A stretch of DNA of 64,000 bases, taken from the NCBI GenBank assembly GCA_902729415.1, contig CACVCF010000002.1, forward strand, positions 1 to 64,000, written 5' to 3'. Source of the stretch: Terasakiella magnetica (GTDB lineage Bacteria; Pseudomonadota; Alphaproteobacteria; Rhodospirillales; Magnetospirillaceae). The notes below the pieces were generated by a model. That model searched no databases, was not told the DNA's origin, and saw only the letters and a list, made by a program, of their open reading frames with translations. Position numbers and translations under genes: made by a program. Positions 42,706 through 53,133 of this stretch are shown here, piece by piece (position 1 is the stretch's first letter; every line of letters begins with the position of its first letter).

Positions 42706-43893
42706 ATGAGCACTTCCGATCCCATCGTCATCGTTGGTTCCGCCCGCACCCCCATGGGCGGGTTCCAGGGCGAACTTGCCGGGCTGGCGGCGCCGCAATT
42801 GGGCGCAATCGCCATCAAGGCGGCGGTCGAACGGGCAGGGATCGCCGCCGATCAGGTGGACGAAGTGTTCATGGGCTGCGTCCTGCCCGCGGGCGTCGGC
42901 CAGGCCCCCGCACGGCAGGCGTCGCGCGGCGCCGGTCTGCCTGACCGCACCGGCTGCACCACCATCAGCAAGGTCTGCGGCTCGGGCATGAAGGCGGCCA
43001 TGCTGGCCCATGACCTGCTGCTGGCCGGGACCGCACAGGTGATGGTGGCGGGCGGCATGGAAAGCATGACCAACGCCCCCTACCTGCTGGACAAGGCCAG
43101 GGGCGGCTATCGCCTGGGCCATGGCCGGGTGGTGGATCACATGTTCTTCGACGGCCTGGAAGACGCCTATGACAAGGGCCGCCTGATGGGCAGCTATGCC
43201 GAGGAATGCGCCGACAGCTATGGCTTTTCCCGCGAGGCCCAGGACAATTTCGCGTTGGCCTCCCTGGCCCGCGCCCAGAAGGCCGGGACCGACGGCAGCT
43301 TCGAGGCCGAAATCGCGGCCGTGACCATCGCCGGGCGCAAGGGCGACACCCTGATCGCCATCGACGAACAGCCGCGCAAGGCCCAGCCCGACAAGATCCC
43401 GACCTTGAAGCCCGCCTTCCGCAAGGATGGTACGGTGACGGCGGCCAATTCGTCCTCCATCTCCGACGGCGCCGCTGCTCTGGTGATGATGCGCCGGTCC
43501 GAGGCCGACAAGCGCGGCCTGAAGCCGCTGGCCACCATCTTGGGCCATGCCAACTTCGCCCAGGCCCCCAATCTGTTCACCACCGCCCCGGTGGGCGCCA
43601 TGAAGGCTCTGCTGGAACGTATTGGCTGGCAGGCCGCCGACGTCGATCTGTGGGAGATCAACGAGGCCTTCGCCGTGGTCACCATGGCGGCCATGCACGA
43701 CCTCAAGCTGCCCCACGACAAGGTCAACATCCATGGCGGCGCCTGCGCGCTGGGCCATCCCATCGGCGCGTCGGGCGCCCGCATCGTCGTCACTCTGCTG
43801 GCGGCCCTGAAGCAATACGGCTTGAAGCGCGGCATGGCGTCCTTGTGCATCGGCGGCGGCGAGGCCACCGCCCTGGCGGTGGAACTGCCATGA
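42706..43893 (+). CDS. Acetyl-CoA acyltransferase (thiolase)
   Basis: 395 aa thiolase II-type. Nucleophile Cys in [52 protein letters not shown], catalytic His in [20 protein letters not shown] and second Cys in [15 protein letters not shown]. It either condenses two acetyl-CoA or, more likely here, cleaves a 3-ketoacyl-CoA at the end of a beta-oxidation round. The stop overlaps the start of the acyl-CoA dehydrogenase gene (ATGA at 43890-43893). Confidence 0.95.
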   Translation: MSTSDPIVIVGSARTPMGGFQGELAGLAAPQLGAIAIKAAVERAGIAADQVDEVFMGCVLPAGVGQAPARQASRGAGLPDRTGCTTISKVCGSGMKAAMLAHDLLLAGTAQVMVAGGMESMTNAPYLLDKARGGYRLGHGRVVDHMFFDGLEDAYDKGRLMGSYAEECADSYGFSREAQDNFALASLARAQKAGTDGSFEAEIAAVTIAGRKGDTLIAIDEQPRKAQPDKIPTLKPAFRKDGTVTAANSSSISDGAAALVMMRRSEADKRGLKPLATILGHANFAQAPNLFTTAPVGAMKALLERIGWQAADVDLWEINEAFAVVTMAAMHDLKLPHDKVNIHGGACALGHPIGASGARIVVTLLAALKQYGLKRGMASLCIGGGEATALAVELP

Positions 43894-45029
43894 TCGCCAG
43901 CGAAGAGCAGCAGCTGATCCGCGACACCGCCCGCGCCTTCGCCCGCGAAAAGCTGGCGCCCCAGGCCGAGCATTGGGACCGCAGCCACGAATTTCCCGCC
44001 GAGGCCCTGGCCGCCATGGGTGAACTTGGCTTCCTCGGCATGGTGGTGCCGCCCGAATATGACGGTGCCGGAACCGATTATGTCGCCTATGCCATGGCGG
44101 TGATGGAGATCGCCGCCGGGTGCGGCCCGCTGTCGACCATCATGAGCGTCCATAATTCAGTGGGCTGCATGCCGGTGCTGAACTTCGGCACCGAAGAGCA
44201 GAAGCAGCGTTTCTTGAAGCCCATGGCCCGCGGTGAAAGCTTGAGCTGCTTTTGCCTGACCGAGCCGGAAGCGGGCTCGGACGCGGCTTCCATCCGCACC
44301 CGCGCTCGCAGGGACGGCGATTTCTATGTCTTGAACGGCGCCAAGCAGTTCATCACCTCGGGCCGCAACGCCAAGATCGCCATCGTCTTTGCCGTCACCG
44401 ACCCTGCGGCGGGCAAGAAGGGTATTTCGGCCTTCCTGGTCCCTACCGATACCCCCGGCTGGAATGTGGCGCGGGTGGAAAGCAAGCTGGGGCAGCACCT
44501 GTCGGACACCTGCGCCATCACCCTGGACGATCTGCGCCTTCCGGCCGCCTTGCGCCTGGGGCAGGAGGGTGAGGGCCTGAAGATCGCCCTGGCCAATCTG
44601 GAAGGCGGCCGCCTGGGTATCGCCGCCCAATCGGTGGGCATGGCGCGCGCCAGCCTGGAGCACGCTTTGGCCTATGCCAAGGAGCGCAGGCAATTCGGCA
44701 AGGCCATCATCGAGCATCAGGCCGTGGCCTTCCGTCTGGCCGACATGGCGACCAAGATCGAGGTGGCCGAGCAGATGGTGCTGCACGTGGCCGCCTTGCG
44801 CGATGCGGGCAGGCCTTGCCTCAAGGAGGCATCCATGGCCAAGCTGTTCGCCAGCGAAATGGCGGAACGGGTGTGTTCGGATGCCATCCAGATTCACGGC
44901 GGTTACGGCTATCTCGCTGATTTCCCGGTGGAACGCATTTACCGGGATGTGAGAGTCTGTCAAATCTATGAAGGCACCAGTGATATTCAACGGCTGGTGA
45001 TCTCGCGGGCCCTCGTGGCCGAGGTGTAA
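43890..45029 (+). CDS. Acyl-CoA dehydrogenase
   Basis: 379 aa, flavoprotein of the short-chain class. [100 protein letters not shown], catalytic Glu in [16 protein letters not shown]. Start ATG 43890 overlaps the thiolase stop. The two enzymes would do the first and last steps of a beta-oxidation turn; hydratase and hydroxyacyl dehydrogenase functions would come from elsewhere, perhaps the 25-26 kb genes. Substrate unknown. Confidence 0.93.
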   Translation: MIASEEQQLIRDTARAFAREKLAPQAEHWDRSHEFPAEALAAMGELGFLGMVVPPEYDGAGTDYVAYAMAVMEIAAGCGPLSTIMSVHNSVGCMPVLNFGTEEQKQRFLKPMARGESLSCFCLTEPEAGSDAASIRTRARRDGDFYVLNGAKQFITSGRNAKIAIVFAVTDPAAGKKGISAFLVPTDTPGWNVARVESKLGQHLSDTCAITLDDLRLPAALRLGQEGEGLKIALANLEGGRLGIAAQSVGMARASLEHALAYAKERRQFGKAIIEHQAVAFRLADMATKIEVAEQMVLHVAALRDAGRPCLKEASMAKLFASEMAERVCSDAIQIHGGYGYLADFPVERIYRDVRVCQIYEGTSDIQRLVISRALVAEV

Positions 45030-45047
45030 TGGTTTGGGGGTTTTGAG

Positions 45048-45863
45048 ATGAAAGACATCCTGGTTCACCTGGACGACAGCGAGCGTTGCGCCGTTCGCCT
45101 CGATATCGCCGTCGCTTTGGCCAAGAAGTTCTCGGCCAGACTGACCGGTCTGTTTGCCCGCACCGACAGCCATCGCCCCAGCACCGTGGTCCATCAGGCC
45201 AGCGAAGCCCTGGCCGCCGCCCGCGCCCAGACCGAAGCCCGCTTCACCGAAGCCACCAAGGCCGCCGGTGTCGATGGCCGCTGGTGGCAGTTATCCCATG
45301 GCGAACCCGGCCACGTGGTCAGCGAAACCATGTTCTGCGCCCGCTATGCCGATCTGGTGATCATGGGACAGTTCGAACCCAAGAGCAAATACGTGCCGGA
45401 AGAGCTGGTGGAGCACACCATCCTCAATTGCGGCCGTCCGGTTCTGGTCATTCCCAATTCCGGCAGCTTCCCCACCATCGGCGAGCGTATCGCCGTAGCC
45501 TGGAATGCGGGCAAGGAAGCGGTGCGCGCCCTGGCCGACGCCCGTCCGCTGATGCAGACCGCCCGGTCAGTCACGGTGCTGTCGTTGCGCGGCCCCCAGG
45601 ATGCCGCCGCCGCCAACATGGTTCAGGTTCCCCATGTGGATATCATCGATCACCTTGCAACCTGGGGCATCAAGGCCGAATCCGAACGGCTGGCGGGCGA
45701 GCATATCGGCAAGATGGACATGCTGCTGTCGCGGCTGTGCGATCTGGGCGCCGATCTGGTGGTCATGGGCGCCCATGGCCATTACGGCCTGTCGCTGAAG
45801 CGTGGCAGCGGCACCCGCTATGTCCTGGCGCACATGACCGTGCCGGTGTTGATGTCCAATTGA
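45048..45863 (+). CDS. Tandem UspA-domain universal stress protein
   Basis: 271 aa, two UspA folds. The first (about 1-140) begins MKDILVHLDDSERCAVRLDI. The second (about 148-270) begins IGERIAVAWNAGKEAVRALA and keeps the ATP-binding loop GAHGHYGLSLKRGSGTRYVL, ending TVPVLM. The first half lacks an obvious G-x2-G-x9-G loop, so only the second may bind nucleotide. It is 18 bp after the acyl-CoA dehydrogenase gene and its stop overlaps the thioesterase start (TGATG), so it is in the same operon. Exact role unknown. Confidence 0.88.
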   Translation: MKDILVHLDDSERCAVRLDIAVALAKKFSARLTGLFARTDSHRPSTVVHQASEALAAARAQTEARFTEATKAAGVDGRWWQLSHGEPGHVVSETMFCARYADLVIMGQFEPKSKYVPEELVEHTILNCGRPVLVIPNSGSFPTIGERIAVAWNAGKEAVRALADARPLMQTARSVTVLSLRGPQDAAAANMVQVPHVDIIDHLATWGIKAESERLAGEHIGKMDMLLSRLCDLGADLVVMGAHGHYGLSLKRGSGTRYVLAHMTVPVLMSN

Positions 45864-46279
45864 TGGAGCATCAGCGGCGGGTCAGGGACAGCTTTGACCG
45901 TCAGGCCTTCATGACCACCATCGGGGCGCGGATGACCGGGTTGGAGCCTGGACACTGCGTCCTCGAAATGGCGTCCAGGCCCGATCTCTGCCAGCAGAAC
46001 GGCTTCATCCACGCCGGGGCGACCACGGCCCTGGCCGATACCGCCGCCGGGTACGCCGCCTTCTCACTGATGCCGCCGGGCACCGATGTGCTGACCGTCG
46101 AATTCAAGATGAACCTGCTCAACCCCGCCAAGGGCGAACGCCTGATCGCCCGTGCCCAGGTCATCAAGCCCGGACGCACCTTGATGGTGGTACGTTCGGA
46201 CGTGGTCGCAATCACCGGAACGGAAGAAAAGCCGGTGGCGACCATGCTGGCAACCATGATGTGCCTGAAGGAGGCTTAA
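45863..46279 (+). CDS. PaaI-like hotdog-fold acyl-CoA thioesterase
   Basis: 138 aa from ATG 45863 (TGATG overlap with uspA); a longer open frame exists but runs through uspA. Hotdog pattern: RMTGLEPGHCVLEMASRPDL, QQNGFIHAGATTALADTAAG (HAG..TALADTA is the PaaI signature) and LTVEFKMNLLNPAKGERLIA. It hydrolyses dead-end or excess acyl-/aryl-CoA esters, as PaaI does in phenylacetate breakdown, which agrees with the ligases upstream. Substrate not determined. Confidence 0.88.
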   Translation: MEHQRRVRDSFDRQAFMTTIGARMTGLEPGHCVLEMASRPDLCQQNGFIHAGATTALADTAAGYAAFSLMPPGTDVLTVEFKMNLLNPAKGERLIARAQVIKPGRTLMVVRSDVVAITGTEEKPVATMLATMMCLKEA

Positions 46280-46284
46280 AGACG

Positions 46285-46863
46285 GTGCCCCAGCCCGACC
46301 ACGTCGTCCGCATCGCCCTGCCCGCACCCGAGGACTATCCCGAGGACATCGCCGCCTATTTCGCCAAATGCGACGAAAAACTGGGAATGCGCCCCAACGT
46401 GCTGGTGGCCTATACCGCCCGGCCAGAGAAGTTCCGTACTTTCACCCGATTCTACAACCAGCTAATGCTGACAGAGGATTCGGGACTATCCAAGCTGGAG
46501 CGCGAGATGATCGCCGTGGTCGTGTCCTCGGCCAACCGTTGCTATTACTGTCTGGTCGCCCATGGTCAGGCGTTGCGCCAATTATCGGGCGATCCGCAAT
46601 TGGCCGAGATGCTGGCGATGAATTACCGGGTGGCGGAACTGCCTCCGCGCCAGCGCCGCATGCTGGATTTCGCCTGGAAGCTGACCGCCAGCCCCCACGA
46701 CATCGGCGAGGCCGACCGCCAGGGGCTGCGCGACGCAGGCTTCAGCGACGTCGATATCTTCGACATCACCGACGTCACCGGCTTTTTCAACTATACCAAC
46801 CGCATGGCCCACGGGTTGGACATGATGCCCAACCCGCAATACCACGCCATGGACCGGGAATAG
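46285..46863 (+). CDS. AhpD-like carboxymuconolactone-decarboxylase family peroxidase-related protein
   Basis: 192 aa from GTG 46285, 10 bp after AAGGAGG; the frame is open from GTG 46261 but that lies within the thioesterase gene. The redox motif CYYCLVAHGQALR (C-x2-C-x3-H) sits at about residue 90, preceded by LSKLEREMIAVVVSSANR, with DIFDITDVTGFFNYTNRMAH near the end. This is the typical layout of the uncharacterised peroxidase-related (AhpD) family. It may protect the flavin-rich operon from peroxide; this is conjecture. Last gene of the plus-strand run. Confidence 0.88.
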   Translation: MPQPDHVVRIALPAPEDYPEDIAAYFAKCDEKLGMRPNVLVAYTARPEKFRTFTRFYNQLMLTEDSGLSKLEREMIAVVVSSANRCYYCLVAHGQALRQLSGDPQLAEMLAMNYRVAELPPRQRRMLDFAWKLTASPHDIGEADRQGLRDAGFSDVDIFDITDVTGFFNYTNRMAHGLDMMPNPQYHAMDRE

Positions 46864-46866
46864 GGG

Positions 46867-47403
46867 CTATCCCCGGCCCGGCATCATCCGGCGCAAGATA
46901 TCGTCTTTGAGAATGATGTGATGGCGCAGCGCCGCCGCCACATGGGCGACCAGCAGCAGGGCCAGCATCCAGCCCATCACTTCGTGGCCTTGCTTGAACA
47001 CCGATTTGAGGGCATCGCTCTTTTCGACGATGGTGGGCAGCACCAGACCGAACACCGAGACCGCGCGCCCTCCCGATTGCGACAGCAAAACTCCATCCAG
47101 CGGAATCGCCAGCATCAAGACATAAAGGGCGACATGGCCGAGCTTGGCCAGAAATTGCTCCATTGGGGGCATGGTCGCGGGTAAGGCCGGGGTGGGTCGG
47201 GTCGAACGCCATGTCAGGCGCGCCACCGCCAGAATGGCTATCACAACGCCGAACGCCTTGTGCATCCCGATGATATTGCTGCGAAAGTCCCCCTTGGGAA
47301 TGGCATCGATCAGATGCCCGACAACCCAAAGGATGATGATGACTGCGGCCATGATCCAGTGCAGGGCCTTGGCGACGGAATCATAGCTATCACTGTTCGG
47401 CAT
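46867..47403 (-). CDS. Cytochrome b561 family protein
   Basis: 178 aa with four membrane helices. Candidate heme-ligand histidines lie in KALHWIMAA, IGMHKAFGVV, KLGHVALYVLML and KQGHEVMGWM, the standard pattern for bacterial b561 (b-type di-heme, quinone-linked electron transfer in the inner membrane). The C-terminal helix MLALLLVAHVAAALRHHIIL completes it. Its end converges within 4 bp on the AhpD-like gene. The 172 bp upstream, before the Aer-type receptor gene, hold no further gene that I see. Confidence 0.93.
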   Translation of the reverse strand: MPNSDSYDSVAKALHWIMAAVIIILWVVGHLIDAIPKGDFRSNIIGMHKAFGVVIAILAVARLTWRSTRPTPALPATMPPMEQFLAKLGHVALYVLMLAIPLDGVLLSQSGGRAVSVFGLVLPTIVEKSDALKSVFKQGHEVMGWMLALLLVAHVAAALRHHIILKDDILRRMMPGRG

Positions 47404-47575
47404 GTTGATCTCTCACTCTCGGATTAGCATCGTCTTCGAACCAGCGTGCCAGAAGAGATACCCGGCAGGAATACGGGTGAACACCGATACCGCCAGCGCT
47501 TATACCGGCGAGCCACGTGGCGCGGCGGGCCCTGCCCTTGCAGTCTCACCCTCGAACTGAAAAAGTCCGCCGGTA

Positions 47576-50533
47576 TTATAGCCTGACGCCATAGCGGATT
47601 GCGCCCCAATGCCGCCCGCCCACCACGATCGGACTGTCGAACTCCTTCAACAGCACGTGCTGGCCGCCGCCCATGTCGCGGGCATAGGTCTGGGCCAGAT
47701 AGGCCTTGGTGGTACGGGCCGCCAGGATACCGGTGCGATCGTCGAACATGCGGCGGTTGCGGCTGTGCGCGGCATTCCACACCGGATCATCCTTGCGCTG
47801 GGGCTCGGAATAAATCCGGTTGTGGGTGGCGATATAGCCGTTGCGGTCGGTGGCGCAGCAGAATACCGCGTCGGGATTGCCCGAAAGCGCCGGTTCGATA
47901 ATAGCGGGCAGCAGCCGGTCGGTCACATCGGTATGCTTGGCGATGACCTGCATGGGATCGGTGTCTTCCACCGGCACATACTCGTTGTCGAACACGTCCT
48001 TCAGATCGATCACCCCTTCGCGCACCGCCCGCTCGAAGGCTTCCTGGACACTGGCGGCGACCTTCTGCGCCACTGCGATATGGGGCAGGTCGCGGGCCTT
48101 GGCCGCCTCGATCCCCGCCTCCAGCAGCTTCTTGCTGTCCGAGCCGTATTTCAGGAACTGGCACTGAATGCCCAGGGCACTGCCGAGAACCGCCTTGGCG
48201 GGAATGGTGCAGATGCCGGGAAATTCGATGGTGCCGGTCTCGCCCTCCAGCTTGGGGGTTCCGCCCACCACCAGCAGAGCGCCCCGGACTGAAACATCGC
48301 CGGTATGGCCGGTGAAGGTCTGACCGGAAAAGGTAGCGACAAACGGCATGGCGGCGGGAATGCGCTCGACCGTGCGGCGATTGCCGCTGTAGGAGGTGCG
48401 CAAAATCACGTTCAGCCGCCGTTGCAGCGCGCCGATATCGTGATTGACCAGGGCGGACAACTCGCTGACTTTGCGGGCGGTACTGCCGGTCTGGGCCGCC
48501 CCCAGTAGTACCTCCCGAGCAGCATCGGCCACATCGCGGGTGTGGTCGGCGGCTTGAACGGCGCTGGACATGATCTCCGCCGTAGCTGCACGCTGCTCGT
48601 CGGCGGAAACCGCCACCTGGCCGGCGATGATGTCCATGTCCTTGATGGTCTCTGCCACTGCCTCGACCGTGGCGACCGCCACCTGGGTGGTCTGTTCGAT
48701 CTCGCGCGCCTGGGCATTGACCCGCCCGATAGCCTGCTCGGTCTGGTCGGCCAGGCCCTTGACCTCGCTGGCGACCACGGCAAAGCCTCTGCCCGCTTCC
48801 CCGGCGCGCGCCGCCTCGATGGTGGCGTTCAAGGCCAGCATGCGGGTTTGCCCGGCAATGGTCTGGATAAGGGCCGCCACGTCGCCGATGCGGGCGGTGG
48901 CCTCGGTCAGCGTCCCGACGCTGGCACTGGCCGCCGCCACCTTGTGGCGGGCCGCGTCGCTGAGTTCGGAGCTGCGCCCCACCCGCGACGAAATCTCGCG
49001 CGAGGAAGCCTCCAGTTCCTCCGTCGCTCCAGCCACCGTCTGGACATTGCCGCTGGTGACCTGAATGGACGACGACACCTCCTCGGCCCGAATGCGTAAG
49101 CCTTCCGCCGTTTCCAGCAGCTTGGCAGCCCCCTCTTTCAGACGCTCGGCCTGGGTGGAGATTTCGGCGACAGTGGTATCGACTTCCCCCTCCAGCAGTT
49201 CGGTCAGAGTGAGCATCTCCTTCTTGAGCTGCTCTTGCGCCCGCCGGTTATTCTCCACCACCTCCATGGCGGAATAGGCCAGCTTGGCCTTCATGGCGCG
49301 CAGCAAGACGTTGGAGCGCTGGAACTCGTGAACCTCCTCGCCGGGAATGTCGCAGGAAAGGTCACCCCGGGCGATAATGTCGAAATAGCGCTCCTGATCG
49401 GCCAGTGGGCGGCGCAGATAGCGGACCAGCAAAACCGTCAGCACCGAAGCCAGGAGAATGCTGACCGCCAGCACCGACAGACCGAGCCGCATGTGATGAA
49501 TAAAATCATCCTTGGCGGCGGCGTACTGTTCGGACGAGGCCCGGATCTGCAAAGCCAGCAATTCACTCTGCGCATCGTGGGCGGTGGAAAAAAGCGGCAG
49601 CATTCGGCTCGACAGATGGCGGCGCAGTTCCACCGCATCCCCTTTTTCAGCCAGGGCGATGGCGACCTCGAGCCCCTCGCGGACAAAGGTTCCCCGCTCG
49701 GCCTGGAAGGTGTCGGCCAGCACCTTTTCCTCATCGGTCAATTTGGCCGCGCGATAGGCCTGCCACACCGCCGTGATATGGCTGGCGTTGGCCCGGATCC
49801 GCCCCGCCAGTCCGCTGATCTTGCCGGGATCTTCCCCCAGGTCGATAAGCATCTGCTGGCTGAGTTGGACGTTATAGCGCATGCGATCGACAATATCGGC
49901 CAATTGCCCCGCCGGGACGGTCCGATCTTCGTAAACCGCGCGCAAGGCGTCGTTGGAATCACCCATGCCGTCCAGCGCCGTGACGACGCTGAATCCCGCC
50001 AGCAGCAGCAACAGTACCAGAATGGCGATCAGCCGCCCGGTGATGCTGTTGAAGGTGCGGCCCAGACGGGCCGCCAGGGTGGTGCTGATCACCCGCCCCT
50101 CGCTGACCTTCACATTCTTGGCCTGCCCGGTGCGGACCGCGGCATAAAGGTGCTCGGCGGCCTCGATCTGCTTCCGCGTCGGGGCGGTGCGGATCGAGAT
50201 GTAGCCGGTGATCTGGCCATTCTCGACCTCGGGCGTGGCGTTGGCGCGCACCCAGTAATGGTCGCCCGACTTGGAGCGGTTCTTGACGATGCCTTCCCAT
50301 GGCTTGCCCGCCTTGATCGTCGCCCACAGATCGGCAAAGGCCACGGCCGGCATGTGCGGATGGCGCACCAGATTGTGGGGGGCGCCGATCAGCTCTTCCT
50401 CGGAATAGCCGCTGATATCGACGAAGGCCTGGTTGACGAAGGTGATCCGGCCGCCAAGATCGGTCCGGGAAACCAATACGGTACCTTCCGGGAGCTCAAG
50501 CTCCTGGTCGGTGATGGGTTCATTGAGTCGCAT
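47576..50533 (-). CDS. Aer-type PAS chemoreceptor with C-terminal PilZ and extra sensor-like domain
   Basis: 985 aa. Residues 20-120 are an Aer-like FAD-PAS ([49 protein letters not shown]). TM1 about 167-187; periplasmic four-helix-like domain 190-348; TM2 350-371; HAMP about 372-425; signalling domain about 450-705 with tip [36 protein letters not shown]. PilZ at about 718-800 keeps RTVER (RxxxR) and DVSVRG (D/NxSxxG), the c-di-GMP motifs. Residues 805-985 form a further alpha/beta domain ([20 protein letters not shown]) found at the end of some receptors. It probably does energy taxis tuned by c-di-GMP, comparable to Azospirillum Tlp1. Confidence 0.92.
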   Translation of the reverse strand: MRLNEPITDQELELPEGTVLVSRTDLGGRITFVNQAFVDISGYSEEELIGAPHNLVRHPHMPAVAFADLWATIKAGKPWEGIVKNRSKSGDHYWVRANATPEVENGQITGYISIRTAPTRKQIEAAEHLYAAVRTGQAKNVKVSEGRVISTTLAARLGRTFNSITGRLIAILVLLLLLAGFSVVTALDGMGDSNDALRAVYEDRTVPAGQLADIVDRMRYNVQLSQQMLIDLGEDPGKISGLAGRIRANASHITAVWQAYRAAKLTDEEKVLADTFQAERGTFVREGLEVAIALAEKGDAVELRRHLSSRMLPLFSTAHDAQSELLALQIRASSEQYAAAKDDFIHHMRLGLSVLAVSILLASVLTVLLVRYLRRPLADQERYFDIIARGDLSCDIPGEEVHEFQRSNVLLRAMKAKLAYSAMEVVENNRRAQEQLKKEMLTLTELLEGEVDTTVAEISTQAERLKEGAAKLLETAEGLRIRAEEVSSSIQVTSGNVQTVAGATEELEASSREISSRVGRSSELSDAARHKVAAASASVGTLTEATARIGDVAALIQTIAGQTRMLALNATIEAARAGEAGRGFAVVASEVKGLADQTEQAIGRVNAQAREIEQTTQVAVATVEAVAETIKDMDIIAGQVAVSADEQRAATAEIMSSAVQAADHTRDVADAAREVLLGAAQTGSTARKVSELSALVNHDIGALQRRLNVILRTSYSGNRRTVERIPAAMPFVATFSGQTFTGHTGDVSVRGALLVVGGTPKLEGETGTIEFPGICTIPAKAVLGSALGIQCQFLKYGSDSKKLLEAGIEAAKARDLPHIAVAQKVAASVQEAFERAVREGVIDLKDVFDNEYVPVEDTDPMQVIAKHTDVTDRLLPAIIEPALSGNPDAVFCCATDRNGYIATHNRIYSEPQRKDDPVWNAAHSRNRRMFDDRTGILAARTTKAYLAQTYARDMGGGQHVLLKEFDSPIVVGGRHWGAIRYGVRL

Positions 50534-50668
50534 AAAGTTCCCGCCGCCCTATCAATCCCTTTCGAACCCCAGCCCAATTTATGCCAGGGAGGCACGCCGA
50601 TCCAAGAAAAACATAACATTCAAATACAATGGACTGAGCAGAGATGAAGTCGGCCTCCAGAACGACGA

Positions 50669-50700
50669 AGCCCAGCTAGATCAGACGATCTAGCTGGGCT
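50669..50700 (-). terminator. Strong hairpin after tRNA-Pro
   Basis: AGCCCAGCTAGATC - AGAC - GATCTAGCTGGGCT, a perfect 14-bp stem with a 4-base loop, 7 bases past the 3' end of the minus-strand tRNA. On the plus strand it is followed by TTT; on the minus strand the T-run is weak. It probably ends the tRNA transcript. Confidence 0.6.
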
Positions 50701-50706
50701 TTTCGT

Positions 50707-50783
50707 TGGTCGGAGTGAGAGGATTCGAACCTCCGGCCCCTGCCTCCCGAAGACAGTGCTCTACCAGGCTGAGCTACACTCCG
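50707..50783 (-). tRNA. tRNA-Pro (anticodon CGG)
   Basis: 77 nt with encoded CCA. Acceptor CGGAGTG pairs perfectly with CACTCCG, discriminator A. D-arm TAGCTCAGCCTGGTAGAGCA, anticodon arm CTGTC-TTCGGGA-GGCAG giving CGG, T-arm CGGAG-GTTCGAATC-CTCTC region. Decodes CCG proline codons. Confidence 0.95.
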
Positions 50784-50880
50784 GTGCCTGCGAGGCGCTT
50801 CTTATAGCGCCAAGAGGGGTGGGGCGCAAAGGGATTTTGCAGCGGCGAAGCGGCATTCTTCGCGGGATTCGCCTGCCAGC

Positions 50881-50913
50881 AAAAAGCCCCACCGGCCAGG
50901 GCCGATGGGGCTT
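50881..50913 (-). terminator. Rho-independent terminator of glnA
   Basis: On the minus strand AAGCCCCATCGGCC - CT - GGCCGGTGGGGCTT followed by TTT, 49 bp after the glnA stop. A 14-bp stem with one mismatch (C/G-T) and flanking A/T runs. Confidence 0.85.
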
Positions 50914-50961
50914 TGCGCAACGAGGGGCGAAGCGGAGGTTTTCCGCCTCGCCCACGGTCGA

Positions 50962-52374
50962 TTAGACCGAATAGTACATCTCGAACTCGATCGGATGCGG
51001 GGTGTGCTCGAAGCGGTAGACTTCCTCGTACTTGAGCTCGATATAGCTCTCGATGAAGTCCTTGGAGAACACGTCGCCCTTGAGCAGGAAGTCATGGCTG
51101 GCCCGGAGGCTTTCCAGGGCTTCACGCAGAGAGCCGCACACGGTCGGAACCTGGGACAGCTCTTCCGGGGGAAGATCGTACAGGTTCTTGTCCATGGGAT
51201 CGCCGGGGTGGATCTTGTTGGCGATACCGTCAAGACCGGCCATCAGCATGGCCGAGAAGGCCAGATAGGGGTTCGCGCCGGGGTCGGGGAAACGGACTTC
51301 GACGCGCTTGCCCTTCGGCGAGGCCGAGTAGGGGATACGGCAGGAGGCCGAACGGTTGCGGGCCGAGTAGGCCAGCAGAACCGGGGCTTCAAAGCCGGGG
51401 ATCAGGCGCTTGTAGCTGTTGGTCAGCGGGTTGGTGAAGGCGTTGATCGACTTGGCATGCTTGATGATGCCGCCGATATAGTACAGCGCCATGTCCGACA
51501 GATCGGCATAGCCCGAACCAGCGAACAGAGGCTTGCCGGCCTTCCAGATCGACTGGTGGACATGCATGCCCGAACCGTTGTCGCCGCAGATGGGCTTCGG
51601 CATGAAGGTGGCCGACTTGCCATAGGACGCGGCCACGTTGTGGACAACGTACTTGTAGATCTGGATCCAGTCGGCGGCCTGCACCAGGCCGCCGAACTTG
51701 ATGCCCAGTTCGTGCTGCGACGACGCCACTTCGTGGTGATGCTTCTCGATGGGCAGACCCATCTCGCCCATCACGGTCAGCATCTCGGCGCGCATATCCA
51801 CATGGGCATCCACCGGCGGAACCGGGAAGTAGCCGCCCTTGACGCCCGGACGGTGGCCCAGATTGCCCTCGCCGAATTCCTTATCGGAGGATTCGGGGCC
51901 ATCCTCGCCGCACAGCTCGTAATAGCCCTTGTTCATGCCGACGGAGAACTTGACGTCGTCGAACACGAAGAATTCGGCCTCGGGGCCGAAATAGGTGCTG
52001 TCGCCCACGCCCGAGGACTTCACATAGGCTTCGGCGCGCTTGGCGATGGAGCGGGGGTCGCGGTCATAGAGCTGGCCGGTGGCGGGCTCGACGATGTCGC
52101 AGTTGATGATCAGCTGCGGCTGGGCGGCGAACGGATCCATCACGGCCGACGAGGCGTCGGGCTTCAAGATCATGTCCGACTCGTTGATGCTCTTCCAGCC
52201 GGCGATCGACGAACCGTCGAACATGATGCCTTCGTTCAGCATCTCGGCGTCCACGGTGGACACGTGCTGAGCGGTGTGCTGCCACTTGCCCTTGGGATCG
52301 GTGAAACGGAAATCGACGTACTTGACGTCGTTCTCTTTGATCAGTTCGAGGACCTTCTTAACGTCGTCGGACAT
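50962..52374 (-). CDS. glnA: Glutamine synthetase type I
   Basis: 470 aa from ATG 52374 ([20 protein letters not shown]) after AGGA; a TTG two codons earlier is less likely. Ammonia-assimilating dodecamer. Blocks: [14 protein letters not shown] [24 protein letters not shown], the ATP region [39 protein letters not shown], and the adenylylation Tyr in [14 protein letters not shown]. The adenylylation site predicts GlnE control. It follows glnB, with a large hairpin between them (52428-52470), and ends at a good terminator. Confidence 0.98.
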   Translation of the reverse strand: MSDDVKKVLELIKENDVKYVDFRFTDPKGKWQHTAQHVSTVDAEMLNEGIMFDGSSIAGWKSINESDMILKPDASSAVMDPFAAQPQLIINCDIVEPATGQLYDRDPRSIAKRAEAYVKSSGVGDSTYFGPEAEFFVFDDVKFSVGMNKGYYELCGEDGPESSDKEFGEGNLGHRPGVKGGYFPVPPVDAHVDMRAEMLTVMGEMGLPIEKHHHEVASSQHELGIKFGGLVQAADWIQIYKYVVHNVAASYGKSATFMPKPICGDNGSGMHVHQSIWKAGKPLFAGSGYADLSDMALYYIGGIIKHAKSINAFTNPLTNSYKRLIPGFEAPVLLAYSARNRSASCRIPYSASPKGKRVEVRFPDPGANPYLAFSAMLMAGLDGIANKIHPGDPMDKNLYDLPPEELSQVPTVCGSLREALESLRASHDFLLKGDVFSKDFIESYIELKYEEVYRFEHTPHPIEFEMYYSV

Positions 52375-52427
52375 GGTCAATTCCTGACAGTTGGGATTGA
52401 AACGAAACTTAAGGCACTAAACTAAAG

Positions 52428-52470
52428 CCCCCGGTCCGGTGCCGATACTTCGGCACGCCTGGCCCGGGGG
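52428..52470 (-). promoter_or_regulatory. Long hairpin between glnB and glnA
   Basis: The minus strand has nested complementary arms CCCCCGGGCC ... GGACCGGGGG around a perfect GTGCCGA-AGTA-TCGGCAC. It lies 10 bp after the glnB stop and 54 bp before the glnA start, and is followed by CTTTAGTTTAG with no long T-run. It may be a partial terminator or a processing/stability element setting the glnB:glnA ratio. Confidence 0.6.
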
Positions 52471-52479
52471 AAATCAAAA

Positions 52480-53133
<654 letters not shown>

